Source of the DNA: Mycoplasmatota bacterium
GTDB taxonomy: Bacteria > Bacillota_I > Bacilli_A > Haloplasmatales > Haloplasmataceae
Length of the DNA: 64,000 nt
Reading direction: 5' to 3'
Assembly (NCBI GenBank): GCA_018394295.1
Contig: CP074573.1
Span: 2,487,156-2,551,155 of the forward strand
Numbering within the stretch: the first letter of the stretch is position 1; every line of letters begins with the position of its first letter. The notes beneath the pieces are model-generated. The model had not been told where the DNA came from. It did not search any database and saw only the letters and a list, made by a program, of their open reading frames with translations. The position numbers and the translations under genes are program-made. Shown here piece by piece: positions 1 to 9,114 of the stretch.

Positions 1-361
1 GGTTAACAAAACGCCATAAATAGGTAGAAAAACTTCCAAACTCTTTTTGTATTTCAATAAACATTTTCGCATTATTAATAGCGGCTTCAATTTTTCGCCT
101 GTATCGTATAATTCCTGGATTATTCAATAACTCAAGTATTTTCGCCTCATCATATTGACTTACTTTTAATACATTAAAATAATCAAACGCCTTCCTAAAA
201 TTTTCTCTTTTTCTTAATATAGTAATCCAACTAAGACCTGCCTGCATTGATTCTAAAACCAAAAATTCAAACAATGTTTGATCATCATAAACAGGCCTCC
301 CCCATTCTTCATCATGATACTTAATGTATAATTCATCTCCTAAACACCAATCACACCTCAT
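1..361 (-). CDS. tag: DNA-3-methyladenine glycosylase I, 3' part outside window
   Basis: Base-excision repair enzyme that removes 3-methyladenine from alkylated DNA. Reading the minus strand from the ATG at 361 gives MRCDWCLGDELYIKYHDEEW, then a GxPVYDDQTLFEFL stretch, QAGLSW and a TILRKRENFRKAFD block. This is the typical N-terminal order of Tag, including the Cys pair and first His of its zinc-binding site. The start has a good ribosome site (GGAGGTGG) 7-8 bases upstream. About 120 codons are visible; the C-terminal third, with the remaining zinc ligands, lies beyond base 1. It sits downstream of sodA but is separated from it by a terminator. Confidence 0.93.
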   Translation of the reverse strand, partial: MRCDWCLGDELYIKYHDEEWGRPVYDDQTLFEFLVLESMQAGLSWITILRKRENFRKAFDYFNVLKVSQYDEAKILELLNNPGIIRYRRKIEAAINNAKMFIEIQKEFGSFSTYLWRFVN

Positions 362-451
362 GAACTTACCACCTCCAAAACTTACAACTTCATCATTAAC
401 TTAATAATATTCTATTTATGTCTTTATTTCAATAAATTTCCTTAATAAAGA

Positions 452-476
452 AAAAACTGACTTAAAAGTCAGTTTT
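452..476 (-). terminator. Intrinsic terminator after sodA
   Basis: A ten-base inverted repeat (AAAACTGACT and its complement, loop TAAA) is followed on the minus strand by a T run. It lies just past the sodA stop codon. Confidence 0.85.
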
Positions 477-484
477 TATATATA

Positions 485-1102
485 TTATTTTATTGCTTCT
501 TCATATAGTCTTTCAATTTCATTCCAATTGAAGATATCCCAGATGGCATTAACATAATCAGGTCTTTTATTTTGGTAATTCAAGTAATAAGCATGTTCCC
601 AAACATCTATAGCTAGAATTGGTGTTTTTCCATCACTTAATGGTGAATTTTGATTAGCTGATTTAACAACTTCTAATTCTTTATTTTTATTAACCACGAC
701 AAATGCCCAACCAGATCCAAATAATGTGTTGGCTGACTGATTTACTTTTTCCTTAAACTCATCAAATGAACCAAATGTTGATTCAATCGCTTCTAATAAA
801 ATACCGGTTGGTTTATTTTTACCATTCGGTGTTAATATAGACCAATATAGATTATGGTTATAGTATCCACCACCAGTATTTATTACTGCTTGACGAATAT
901 CTTCAGGTATTTCGTTAACCTCTGATAATAATTCCTCAATTGATTTTCCACTTCCAAATTCTGAGTGTTTTTCTAATGCTGTATTTAATTTATTCTTATA
1001 TCCTCTATGATGTCTATCGTAATGAATTTCAACAGTTAACGCGTCAATGCTTGGTTCTAATGCATCATATGCATAAGGTAATTTTGGTAATTCAAACTTC
1101 AT
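485..1102 (-). CDS. sodA: Superoxide dismutase, Mn-type
   Basis: Cytoplasmic dismutation of superoxide to peroxide and oxygen. The 205-residue length matches bacterial Fe/Mn SODs. The four metal ligands can be placed: His27 (IHYDRHH), His83 (YYNHNLYW), Asp166 and His170 (DVWEHAYYL). The Gly-rich motif before YNH together with Gln in NQNSPL (about residue 151) is the arrangement seen in Mn-using rather than Fe-using enzymes, though metal use cannot be settled from sequence. The start is supported by AAGGAGG seven bases upstream. It stands alone between two terminators. Confidence 0.96.
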   Translation of the reverse strand: MKFELPKLPYAYDALEPSIDALTVEIHYDRHHRGYKNKLNTALEKHSEFGSGKSIEELLSEVNEIPEDIRQAVINTGGGYYNHNLYWSILTPNGKNKPTGILLEAIESTFGSFDEFKEKVNQSANTLFGSGWAFVVVNKNKELEVVKSANQNSPLSDGKTPILAIDVWEHAYYLNYQNKRPDYVNAIWDIFNWNEIERLYEEAIK

Positions 1103-1196
1103 TATATTTCCTCCTTGTAATTTTAACTTACAATTTAATCATACCTTTATCAATTAAAATTTTCAAATAATATGCTTTTTTTAATGATATATATAA

Positions 1197-1224
1197 AAAC
1201 CTATTGTTCAAAAACAATAGGTTT
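1197..1224 (-). terminator. Intrinsic terminator after the TetR gene
   Basis: A perfect 12-base stem (AAACCTATTGTT, loop CAAA) is followed by TTTTT on the minus strand. It ends the RND-TetR transcript before sodA. Confidence 0.85.
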
Positions 1225-1231
1225 AGTTTAT

Positions 1232-1819
1232 TTATGATACAAGTTTTAAAATTAACTGATACATTTTATCAATAAACTCATCTTTTTGATACTCATCTTT
1301 ATGATTGATAAAATACATAATATTTGTCACAATTAAATTACTAATTGAAATTGCGATAAAAGAATCCCTAATTGGATTAAATTTCCCTTCGTTAACCCCC
1401 TTATTAATAATAGACATTAAATACTGAATATAATCTTTCTTTAACTCCATTATTTTAACCATCATCTTTTGTTTTAATTGATGATTAATTAGTCCATAGA
1501 TTTCTTCTGACATTAAAATAGTATGTATATTTGTATTTTCAATAAGAATCTCAAAGGTTTTATTTATGAATAGAAGTAGCGAATCTTTAAAATTTAATGA
1601 GTCATTTGATAAATTTAATACTCTAGAATTATTTTTTTCTAACATGTAAATGATAGTTTCTGCGATTAATTCTTCTTTACTATTAAAATATTCATAGACT
1701 GTTCCTTTTCCAACATCAGCTTTTTTAGCGATTTTGGCTATCGTCAAATTCATAAGGAACCCTTCATTTTTTAGATGGTCAATCACTGCTTGAAAAATTC
1801 TATCTTTTTTACTGTTCAT
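1232..1819 (-). CDS. TetR/AcrR-family transcriptional regulator
   Basis: A 195-residue one-domain repressor. The N-terminal helix-turn-helix spans about residues 24-45 (LTIAKIAKKADVGKGTVYEY followed by FNSKEELI), the TetR signature; the C-terminal helical part would bind ligand. It is the second gene of an operon, 19 bases after the RND pump stop codon, so it is probably co-transcribed with the pump. A TetR-type palindrome at 5274-5291 in front of the pump suggests autoregulation and control of the pump. The inducer is unknown. Confidence 0.92.
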   Translation of the reverse strand: MNSKKDRIFQAVIDHLKNEGFLMNLTIAKIAKKADVGKGTVYEYFNSKEELIAETIIYMLEKNNSRVLNLSNDSLNFKDSLLLFINKTFEILIENTNIHTILMSEEIYGLINHQLKQKMMVKIMELKKDYIQYLMSIINKGVNEGKFNPIRDSFIAISISNLIVTNIMYFINHKDEYQKDEFIDKMYQLILKLVS

Positions 1820-1838
1820 TAGTTATTTCCTCATTATG

Positions 1839-4800
1839 TTATCTTTTAGGATTTAACACACGATACATAATTGGCACGATAATTAAGGTTAGTAAAGTTG
1901 CATAAATTAGTCCACCAACAGCGGTAATTCCTAATGGTTGTAATAATTCTCCACCTTCACCAAATCCTATCGCTAAAGGTATTAGTGCTAGAGAGGTGGT
2001 TAATGCGGTCATTAAGATTGGTCGTAATCGTGTTTTTCCTGCTTCAACAATTGCCTTATCAATTGACTTTCCACTCTCTCTCAATTGATTAATATAATCA
2101 ATTAAAACAATACCATTATTAACAACGATTCCAGAGAGAATAATCAACCCAACCATGGCAACCATACTAATTGGTAAATTCGTGATGACAAGTGCTAATA
2201 AGCCACCGGTAAAAGCAAGTGGTATCGTAAAGAAAACAATAAATGGATATTTGAGTGATTGGAATTTTATCGCCATTACCATATAGACTAGTAAAATCGC
2301 AACAACTCCCGCTAATATCATATCATGTTTTGTTTGATTGATATCCGTATTTTCTCCAGTAAATTCTACCGTATATCCATGTTTCCCATAACTATCCTTA
2401 AATTCAATTGAATTTAAATAAGCATTCACTTTATCTTCAACTTCTTTTGATACTTGACTAAGAACTTTACCTGTTTCAACCTGTGCTGAGACAGTCATTG
2501 TTCGTGATTTTCCATCGCGAGTAATACTACCAAATCCATCTTCTAGTTTAACATTTGTGATACTAGTATCTAGATTACCTTCATAGACACTTCCTTTAAT
2601 TAAAGAAACTAAGGTTGGATTCGTATCTGTTAATATTTCATCTTGTTGTGGAATATATACTTCATTTTTTATTTCATCATAACGAACGAGTGGATTAATT
2701 AAAAGTGCTCTTAACGGTAAATCTTCATTAAATAATGGATTAACAATGGTTCTTTCTGCATCCATAAATGGGATATTGAGGTAATATAATATAAATGTTT
2801 CATCATTTTCCGCTAATTTATTTTCTATAGCTTTAGTGACAGAATAATCAAATACACTGATTTGTCTTAAGAAATCTTGATGATTAACATCTATCCCACT
2901 AAATCCATTGGTAGGCACACTAATTTTATAATCAATTCCATTCACTTTAATAATTAAACTAGTATCAATAGTTGTCGTCATACTAAATCCAAGTGATTGA
3001 TAAAAATTATTAATGGCAGTTCTAATATCACTTTCTGTTAATCCTCTTTTAATCGCATTTTCTTTATTCACTTCAATACGAACAACATCATCTGTTTGTA
3101 CCACACCATTATCCCAATCTTTTGTTCCTTTCACCTCTTGAATGATTGAAACCAATTGATTGGCGATATTTCGCATTTCATATATATCTTCACCTTTGAT
3201 TTCTAACTGAATTCCAGTCCCACCAAATCCAGCCATAGATGTCGTACTTTGTGAGTTAACAGATATTTTATATACCTCTTTTTCATTGATATTATCTAAT
3301 TGATCATAGTCTAGCTCATCTCTTATTTCTTCAATTTTCTTCGCTATTTTTTCCGTTGATAAGGTTCTATTATCCTTTAAAAGAACAGTGATTGATGCGG
3401 TATCTGTAGCTCCAGTTCCACCAAACATAGAACCAAATCCACCGCCTCCAACCTCAGCACTAACGGTTTTAATATCATCAATTGTCATGATTTCATCCAC
3501 TATTTTATCCGTTAGTTCCGTCGTTTTATTGAAAGAAGTTCCTTTTATCATTTCAACATTAACGGTAATCGTCCCTTCATCTGTTTTTGGAAGTAACTCA
3601 AATCCATTAAGTGAAGCTAAAAAGATCGATAAAACTAGTAATAATGTAACTACAATTAATGAAATGGCTTTTTTACGAAGAACAACTATAATAATTTTTT
3701 CATACCACTTTTGTAATTTTTTAGATATTTTATCTTCTTTAATATTACTTTGTTTTAAACTTCGTGCACTAATACTAGGTACCATCGTAAGGGCAATAAT
3801 TAAACTAGCAACTAGTGAGAAGGTTACGGTCAATGCCATCGCAGTGAATAAATCAGCGGTCATCCCCTCAATAAAGACGATTGGTAAAAATACCGCTATT
3901 GTTGTAATTGTTGATGCAGTAATTGCGCCTGCAACTTGAGAAGCCCCAGCTATTGCTGCTTCTTTCGGTGATTTCCCTTGATTTAATAAACGATAGATAT
4001 TTTCTATAACGACAATCGAGTTATCAACAAGCATTCCTATACCTAAGGCTAATCCACCCATAGAAACAATATTTAAGGTAATATTAAATGCATACATTAA
4101 GGAGAAAGCACCGATGACACTAATTGGAATGGCTAATCCAACAATTAATGTTGGTCTAATATCTCTTAAAAACAAGAATAAAATGATGATCGCTAAGATA
4201 CTTCCTATGATAATATTTGATGTTACTGATCCTACTGACTGCTCAATATACTCTCCTTGATTTAATAATTCAACATATCCTGCATCATATTCATCACTAC
4301 CAGTAATCTCATTTAATGTTTTTTGAATGGATTGAACAACTTCTGTAATCCCTACTTCTGATTGTTTTTGAAATGAGATTGATATTCCTTGTTGTCCATT
4401 AATTTTCATATATTGATTTGTTGCTGCGTTTATAAAATCAATACTAGTAGATAAGTCATTTAAAGTAATAATTTTATTATTTGTTGAATCATAGGTAATT
4501 GGTGTTTCTTTTAACCCTTCTAACCCAACAATTTTATTACCGATATACATCATACGAATGGCGTTATTATCTGGAACAATTCCAGCTAACCCGGAAATAT
4601 TTTGATCTTTTATGATTCTTAATACTTCATCTTGTGTAAGGTTATAATTTTCAAGTAAATCTTTATCTAAATCAACTTGTATTTCAGTATCAGAAGCTCC
4701 GCTCAAGTTAACTGAAGCTACCCCTGGAATACGTTCTAACTTATTTAAAACATCCTCTTTAACCCATTCGGTTGTTTTGATAAGTGATTCTTCATCGCTC

Positions 4801-5246
4801 ACATCACCCCAATCCCTAGTAAGTGATACGACCATAACAGGCATCATATCAGGGTCAAACTTAATAATCATCGGGTTACCCGCACCCTCTTTTAAATCTA
4901 ACATTTGAAAACTTTCACGTATTTCTAAAAACGCAGTGTCCATATTTGTAGATTGTTCAAACTCCGCAATAATAATTGAGAAATGTTCTCTTGAAGTTGA
5001 TTGTAAAGTTTTCAGATTATTAATTGATAACAAGTTTTGTTCAACTGGAACCGTTACATCTTCTTCAACTTCATAAGGGTTTTTTCCTTCATAAGTTGTA
5101 ACAACAACCGCAAAAGGTAAATTTATATCTGGGAATAGTTCTAAAGGTAATTTAGTTATAGAAACAATCCCTAATAAAATGACAATTAATATTCCCATTA
5201 ATACTGAAACAGGTTTATTAACACTATATTTAGCAATGTTTTTCAC
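1839..5246 (-). CDS. RND-superfamily efflux pump (HAE1/AcrB type, SwrC-like)
   Basis: A 1135-residue proton-driven inner-membrane exporter with two homologous halves. Each half has one N-terminal membrane helix, a large extracytoplasmic domain and a group of five helices (for example VTSNIIIGSILAIIILFLFL and the matching C-terminal DMILAGVVAILLVYMVMAIK). The TM4 proton-relay motif reads GMLVDNSIVVIEN, so the usual Asp-Asp pair is Asp-Asn, as in SwrC-type Gram-positive pumps. There is no membrane-fusion or outer-membrane partner next to it, consistent with a monoderm host. The substrate cannot be deduced; family members export surfactants, drugs or lipids. First gene of an operon with TetR. 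Confidence 0.94.
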   Translation of the reverse strand: MKNIAKYSVNKPVSVLMGILIVILLGIVSITKLPLELFPDINLPFAVVVTTYEGKNPYEVEEDVTVPVEQNLLSINNLKTLQSTSREHFSIIIAEFEQSTNMDTAFLEIRESFQMLDLKEGAGNPMIIKFDPDMMPVMVVSLTRDWGDVSDEESLIKTTEWVKEDVLNKLERIPGVASVNLSGASDTEIQVDLDKDLLENYNLTQDEVLRIIKDQNISGLAGIVPDNNAIRMMYIGNKIVGLEGLKETPITYDSTNNKIITLNDLSTSIDFINAATNQYMKINGQQGISISFQKQSEVGITEVVQSIQKTLNEITGSDEYDAGYVELLNQGEYIEQSVGSVTSNIIIGSILAIIILFLFLRDIRPTLIVGLAIPISVIGAFSLMYAFNITLNIVSMGGLALGIGMLVDNSIVVIENIYRLLNQGKSPKEAAIAGASQVAGAITASTITTIAVFLPIVFIEGMTADLFTAMALTVTFSLVASLIIALTMVPSISARSLKQSNIKEDKISKKLQKWYEKIIIVVLRKKAISLIVVTLLLVLSIFLASLNGFELLPKTDEGTITVNVEMIKGTSFNKTTELTDKIVDEIMTIDDIKTVSAEVGGGGFGSMFGGTGATDTASITVLLKDNRTLSTEKIAKKIEEIRDELDYDQLDNINEKEVYKISVNSQSTTSMAGFGGTGIQLEIKGEDIYEMRNIANQLVSIIQEVKGTKDWDNGVVQTDDVVRIEVNKENAIKRGLTESDIRTAINNFYQSLGFSMTTTIDTSLIIKVNGIDYKISVPTNGFSGIDVNHQDFLRQISVFDYSVTKAIENKLAENDETFILYYLNIPFMDAERTIVNPLFNEDLPLRALLINPLVRYDEIKNEVYIPQQDEILTDTNPTLVSLIKGSVYEGNLDTSITNVKLEDGFGSITRDGKSRTMTVSAQVETGKVLSQVSKEVEDKVNAYLNSIEFKDSYGKHGYTVEFTGENTDINQTKHDMILAGVVAILLVYMVMAIKFQSLKYPFIVFFTIPLAFTGGLLALVITNLPISMVAMVGLIILSGIVVNNGIVLIDYINQLRESGKSIDKAIVEAGKTRLRPILMTALTTSLALIPLAIGFGEGGELLQPLGITAVGGLIYATLLTLIIVPIMYRVLNPKR

Positions 5247-5273
5247 ACATATCCTCCTATATAATTATTAATG

Positions 5274-5291
5274 ACTGACCGGTCGGTCAGT
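5274..5291. promoter_or_regulatory. Palindromic TetR-type operator
   Basis: The sequence ACTGACCG GT CGGTCAGT has 8-base arms around a 2-base centre, 28-45 bases upstream of the pump start. GACCGGTC-rich dyads are typical TetR/AcrR operators, so the regulator at 1232-1819 is the likely ligand. Confidence 0.8.
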
Positions 5292-5421
5292 ACACAATCA
5301 TCATTATATCACTTAAAATTTAAATGTCAATTATTCTTTTTCATTCTTTTATATAATGTCTATATTTTATTGGTAAATACATGTAAAATACTGTAACATA
5401 AAATATATTTTAAGATTTTTC

Positions 5422-5450
5422 TTGACATATCTACTTTTTTAATATAATAT
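5422..5450 (+). promoter_or_regulatory. Sigma-A-type promoter of the PadR-CPBP operon
   Basis: A perfect -35 TTGACA at 5422 is followed 17 bases later by TAATAT (or 15 bases later by TATAAT). The start codon lies about 40 bases downstream. The overlapping repeat ATATACGTAAGATATATAC could be the PadR site, but this is only a suggestion. Confidence 0.65.
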
Positions 5451-5490
5451 ATACGTAAGATATATACAACAGATACATTAGGAGGTTCAT

Positions 5491-6012
5491 ATGTCACAAA
5501 AATATGCAATTTTAGGATTGCTTAATATATCACCTATGACAGGATATATGATCAAGAAGAATTTAGAACTATCCATGCAAAAGTTTTGGCCAATTAGTTA
5601 TGGTGGACTCTATCCAGCACTTCATAAGCTAGCTAAAGAAAAACTCGTTCAAGTTGAAGACCAAGATGGAAGTAGGGGTCAACTTTTATATTACATAACT
5701 GATAACGGAAAGAAAACTTTACATGAGTGGTTAATGAAAAAAAGTAGTATTCAGATTAAAGATGAGTATATACTGAAAATTTTTTTATCAAAAGACCTTA
5801 CATCAAAAGAGAGAATTAAAATACTTAAAGACTACTTGCTTGAAAAACAACAACTGTTAAATGGGTTTAAACAAATTTTGGATAACAATGACAATGAAAC
5901 CTTGTATATCGATCAAGGAATTAATATTGTCACTAAATTCACTTTACTAACATTAGAAAGTGAAGTTTCGATTCTTCAAAAAATAATAAAGGAGGAAGAA
6001 GTAAATGTTTAA
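5491..6012 (+). CDS. PadR-family transcriptional regulator
   Basis: A 173-residue PadR protein: an N-terminal winged helix (YAILGLLNISPMTGYMIKK, then SYGGLYPALHKLAKEKLV) and a C-terminal helical dimerisation part with the PadR-typical KEYILKIFLSK-like segment. The start follows AGGAGG by six bases. Its last 8 bases overlap the next gene, so the two are translationally coupled and the regulator probably controls that membrane protein. PadR proteins respond to membrane stress or small aromatic molecules; which applies here is unknown. Confidence 0.92.
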   Translation: MSQKYAILGLLNISPMTGYMIKKNLELSMQKFWPISYGGLYPALHKLAKEKLVQVEDQDGSRGQLLYYITDNGKKTLHEWLMKKSSIQIKDEYILKIFLSKDLTSKERIKILKDYLLEKQQLLNGFKQILDNNDNETLYIDQGINIVTKFTLLTLESEVSILQKIIKEEEVNV

Positions 6013-6718
6013 TATCTTGGAAACAAACTTATTTTTAATTATTATTTTATTACTGATGTCTATTATCATCTATTATACGGTGAGTAAATTAATCGGGAAG
6101 TTAATTAAAATCTGTAAAGTGAAACAAACAGGGGTAGAATTATTTATTTCTAAGTTTTTGCTTATTATTTTGAATCTTACTCTTATGGTTTTTGTCAAAA
6201 TAAAGATTAAGGATTTACTATCAATTAAAGAACTTCGAACTGGTATTATATTCTTAATTATAGGATTTCTTTTTAGTATTTTAATAGCTTTTCTTACCTA
6301 TCAAGTGGTTAAAAAGAATTCACTTGTCAATAACTATCGTAAAATGGTAAAAGAATCACCATTTTTAATCTTTCTTACCTTAATCCTTTTGGTAGGCCCT
6401 GCTGAAGATCTACTCTTTATTGGTATACTACAACATGTTTTAATGCAGAAATTTGATTGGATCGCCATCCCTATTTATCTTATCATATTTACCTTTTATC
6501 ACTATATTAATGTATTATGTGGTGCTGAATCTAAACAAGAATTTTGGGGGATGCTTCCAATACGTCTGATGATTTCATTTATCCTTTCATTTAGTTTTTA
6601 TAAAACAAATACTTTAATTTACGGTCTAATTATTCATAACATTTTTGATACACTCTGTTTTTTAGGTATTTCTATTGCGGTAAAAAGTACAAAGGAAAAT
6701 ACAACAATAACTCAATAA
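6005..6718 (+). CDS. CPBP-family intramembrane protease-like protein, atypical motif 1
   Basis: A 237-residue protein with about six to seven membrane helices. The CPBP (Abi/RCE1) order is recognisable: GPAEDLLFIG for motif 1, FYHY for motif 2 and HNIFD for motif 4. The usual motif 1 is EExxxR; here it is Glu-Asp with Ile in the Arg position, so catalysis may be altered or lost. Family members are prenyl-protease-like and often give bacteriocin self-immunity. Translationally coupled to the PadR gene upstream, with its own ribosome site (GGAGG) inside that gene. Confidence 0.75.
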   Translation: MFNILETNLFLIIILLLMSIIIYYTVSKLIGKLIKICKVKQTGVELFISKFLLIILNLTLMVFVKIKIKDLLSIKELRTGIIFLIIGFLFSILIAFLTYQVVKKNSLVNNYRKMVKESPFLIFLTLILLVGPAEDLLFIGILQHVLMQKFDWIAIPIYLIIFTFYHYINVLCGAESKQEFWGMLPIRLMISFILSFSFYKTNTLIYGLIIHNIFDTLCFLGISIAVKSTKENTTITQ

Positions 6719-6797
6719 GTACCTAAAACATTTTTAATAAAGCATATGTTGCACAGTATTGGAAAAAAGATCTCAAAATATTGAGTTTATACTACTG

Positions 6798-6824
6798 AAA
6801 TGCACAGCTAGTCGCTGTGCATTT
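6798..6824 (+). terminator. Intrinsic terminator after the CPBP gene
   Basis: An 11-base stem AAATGCACAGC / GCTGTGCATTT with loop TAGTC, followed by a weakly T-rich tail. It lies 80 bases past the CPBP stop codon. Confidence 0.7.
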
Positions 6825-6949
6825 TGAATTTTAATTAAACAAAAGGTATTTATAATTTGTTAATGAAGCTTTGAGTAAAACAAAACTAATTAAAAACATA
6901 CTCAACTTATGTGATATAATAAATAATAAACATATTAGGGGGAGTAATT

Positions 6950-8137
6950 ATGATAAGAAAAAATAAACTATTATATTTAATTCCAGGGTTTATCTTTTCA
7001 ATTATATTATATGGGTACTTTAATTTTGTATATTCAAATGCGATGAAAGCAGATATTCTTAAAGAATTATCTTTTTATTACCAATCAATGGGTGAAAAAA
7101 ATTTAAGTAACGGATTAATGACTGGGTATTACTTATTTCAATATTCATTACTTTTTGCAGCACTTTTGTTGATTCCAATGTTTAAATTAATAAATAATTC
7201 GACAATAAAAAACAACATTTTTTATTTACAATTTGGATTTATTTGGATAATTGGTGAGATTATTTTTAGTTACAAAGAATATTTGATGAATATAAATTCA
7301 AAGAATATTTTATTTCTTATTTTATGTGTAATTATTTTGTTTTTCATTATTAAAACTTCTGTCAATGAATTTAGAGGTAAAAAAACACTACATCCATATG
7401 AAGAACTAAATCAATTTGAGAAATTATATTATTTACTTATAATTGGTTTATACTTTTTTATAATAAATAAATTTCATAACTTATCCGACTTATTTTGTGT
7501 ATCAATGTTAATAATATCGTTTATTGTAACATTATATCTCCCTTATTTTTTAAAAGAACGAATAAAAATTAAATCTTTTATATTTTATAAACCATTGATA
7601 TTCATTATGTTAATTACAGTTACAATACTTTTTATAAATTCTTCTTTTGAATATAATAAATATACTAGTTACTATAATGAGTTACCAAATAATTTTATTT
7701 TAAATAAAAATACAACATTTGATGAATCTAAGAGTGTCTTAGGCAAAAATTGTGAATTAAGTAATGATGGTGTGAGATGTTCTATATCACATAACAATAA
7801 AATTTTTAATGATTATTATTTTGATACGGCAACGATTAGAATAAATTCTGCTGCTGTTGAACAATTAAACAACTCAGATTATAAATTGAAGTTATATTTT
7901 TTCTATTGTCGTAATAAAGATGATTATAATCAAGATGTTATAATAATTGATGATTTTATAACAACAAAATCCGAAGATGGTAATACTTTCACTATTGACC
8001 TTAAAAATTATTTAAGTCAATATAAAATTAAGGAATATGATTACATTTCACTAACCCTATACTTTATTGATGAAGATACAGATAAGTCATTATCTATAGA
8101 TTTATCTGATTATCAAATTACATTGACAAAATATTAA
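6950..8137 (+). CDS. Membrane protein of unknown function
   Basis: A 395-residue protein not recognised. About seven hydrophobic segments fill the first 230 residues (starting LYLIPGFIFSIILYGYFNF), with a last one near FIMLITVTILFIN. The C-terminal 160 residues are soluble, rich in Tyr, Asp and beta-type sequence, and contain two Cys-containing motifs (KNCELSND, RCSIS). This part probably faces outward. GGGGGAG precedes the ATG; TATAAT at about 6913 could be the -10 box. It is a single-gene unit between terminators. Confidence 0.8.
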   Translation: MIRKNKLLYLIPGFIFSIILYGYFNFVYSNAMKADILKELSFYYQSMGEKNLSNGLMTGYYLFQYSLLFAALLLIPMFKLINNSTIKNNIFYLQFGFIWIIGEIIFSYKEYLMNINSKNILFLILCVIILFFIIKTSVNEFRGKKTLHPYEELNQFEKLYYLLIIGLYFFIINKFHNLSDLFCVSMLIISFIVTLYLPYFLKERIKIKSFIFYKPLIFIMLITVTILFINSSFEYNKYTSYYNELPNNFILNKNTTFDESKSVLGKNCELSNDGVRCSISHNNKIFNDYYFDTATIRINSAAVEQLNNSDYKLKLYFFYCRNKDDYNQDVIIIDDFITTKSEDGNTFTIDLKNYLSQYKIKEYDYISLTLYFIDEDTDKSLSIDLSDYQITLTKY

Positions 8138-8153
8138 AAATTAATAAGAAGTT

Positions 8154-8189
8154 AAAAAATGCTTTCTAATAATGTGAAAAGCATTTTTT
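8154..8189 (+). terminator. Intrinsic terminator
   Basis: Stem AAAATGCTTT / AAAAGCATTTTT with a T run, directly after the 395-residue membrane protein gene. Confidence 0.75.
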
Positions 8190-8354
8190 ATTAAAATTTA
8201 AGTTTGATGTATAGTGATTAGGATAAAACCATTTTTTTCTAATTGACTAAACGATATAAAAAAGCATATGTCTTTTCTTGGATGTCAGATTAATATATAA
8301 TTATGGTGACGGTACTTGAATGAATATAGAAATTAATTGAAAGATGGTGAAACA

Positions 8355-9044
8355 ATGCCTAGAAAAGCAAGAATTAAAGATGATTATGGGATATTTTATA
8401 TCTATCAACATAGTAGTAGTCATCGTAATCTATTTGAATGTGATCATGATAGAGAACAGTTTTTAACAATCTTAGCAAGAACACAAAAAAAGTTTCAATT
8501 TAAACTGTATGCCTATTGTCTACTATCACATGATGAATATCACTTGATAATAGATGTTAATGGTGGAGACCTATCAAAAATAATGAAAAGTATTAATATC
8601 ACTTATGCTATGTATGCAAAATGTAAAGGGAAATTATTTAATGATCGATATAAAAGTAAACTACTTAAATCAAATACAGAAATAGTTGATATTATTAATA
8701 CCATTCATAATAAAAACCAAACACCCTCTTCATGGAATAATTATTGTGCGTTTAATGGTTTAACACCAATCAATATTGATTTATTTTACCCATCAAATAA
8801 TCAATTGACTTCTATTCAATCCGGTTGTACAAATTGTATTCATTCAGTGTCTGAAGCAAAAGAGAAGCTTAATGATATTGCTTGTAAAGAAAATAAAGTA
8901 CTTTCTGAATTATTAAATGATCACAAATTACGTAATCAACTCATTCGGGATTTTCGTAAGCACTCAACTCTTTCACTTAAAGATTTAGGAAAAGTTTTTG
9001 GTGATTTATCTGAGTCCTCAATATGTAAAATAATTAATTCATAA
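8355..9044 (+). CDS. Y1/RAYT-type transposase-like protein with degenerate HUH motif
   Basis: A 229-residue single-copy relative of REP-associated tyrosine transposases. Family landmarks are MPRKARIKDDYGIFYI at the start, YAYCLLSHDEYHLII around residues 52-66, SINITYAMYAK and GKLFNDRYKSKLL. The family HUH site normally reads NHVHL; here it is HDEYHL with one extra residue, so the two catalytic His are no longer spaced as H-x-H. The C-terminus (about residues 175-229, LKDLGKVFGDLSESSICKI) looks like the helix-turn-helix of this group. I chose the ATG at 8355 because homology begins there; a TTG 18 bases upstream is possible. It lies 70 bases before trxB and may be a domesticated DNA-binding protein. 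Confidence 0.8.
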   Translation: MPRKARIKDDYGIFYIYQHSSSHRNLFECDHDREQFLTILARTQKKFQFKLYAYCLLSHDEYHLIIDVNGGDLSKIMKSINITYAMYAKCKGKLFNDRYKSKLLKSNTEIVDIINTIHNKNQTPSSWNNYCAFNGLTPINIDLFYPSNNQLTSIQSGCTNCIHSVSEAKEKLNDIACKENKVLSELLNDHKLRNQLIRDFRKHSTLSLKDLGKVFGDLSESSICKIINS

Positions 9045-9065
9045 TGCATGTTTGATACATGCATT
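9043..9065. repeat. Short palindrome between RAYT-like gene and trxB
   Basis: AATGCATGT / ACATGCATT with a five-base loop, no T run afterwards. It overlaps the stop codon of the RAYT-like gene. It could be a REP-like hairpin or a weak attenuator. Confidence 0.5.
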
Positions 9066-9114
9066 CCCTTATTGCTTATAATTCAAGTTTCGTCCCTTGA
9101 AAGGAGAAAATTAT

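Noticed and set aside
3388-3939. 183-codon plus-strand frame inside the RND pump gene
   Set aside because: It is antisense to a clear 1135-residue gene, has no ribosome site and no family resemblance.
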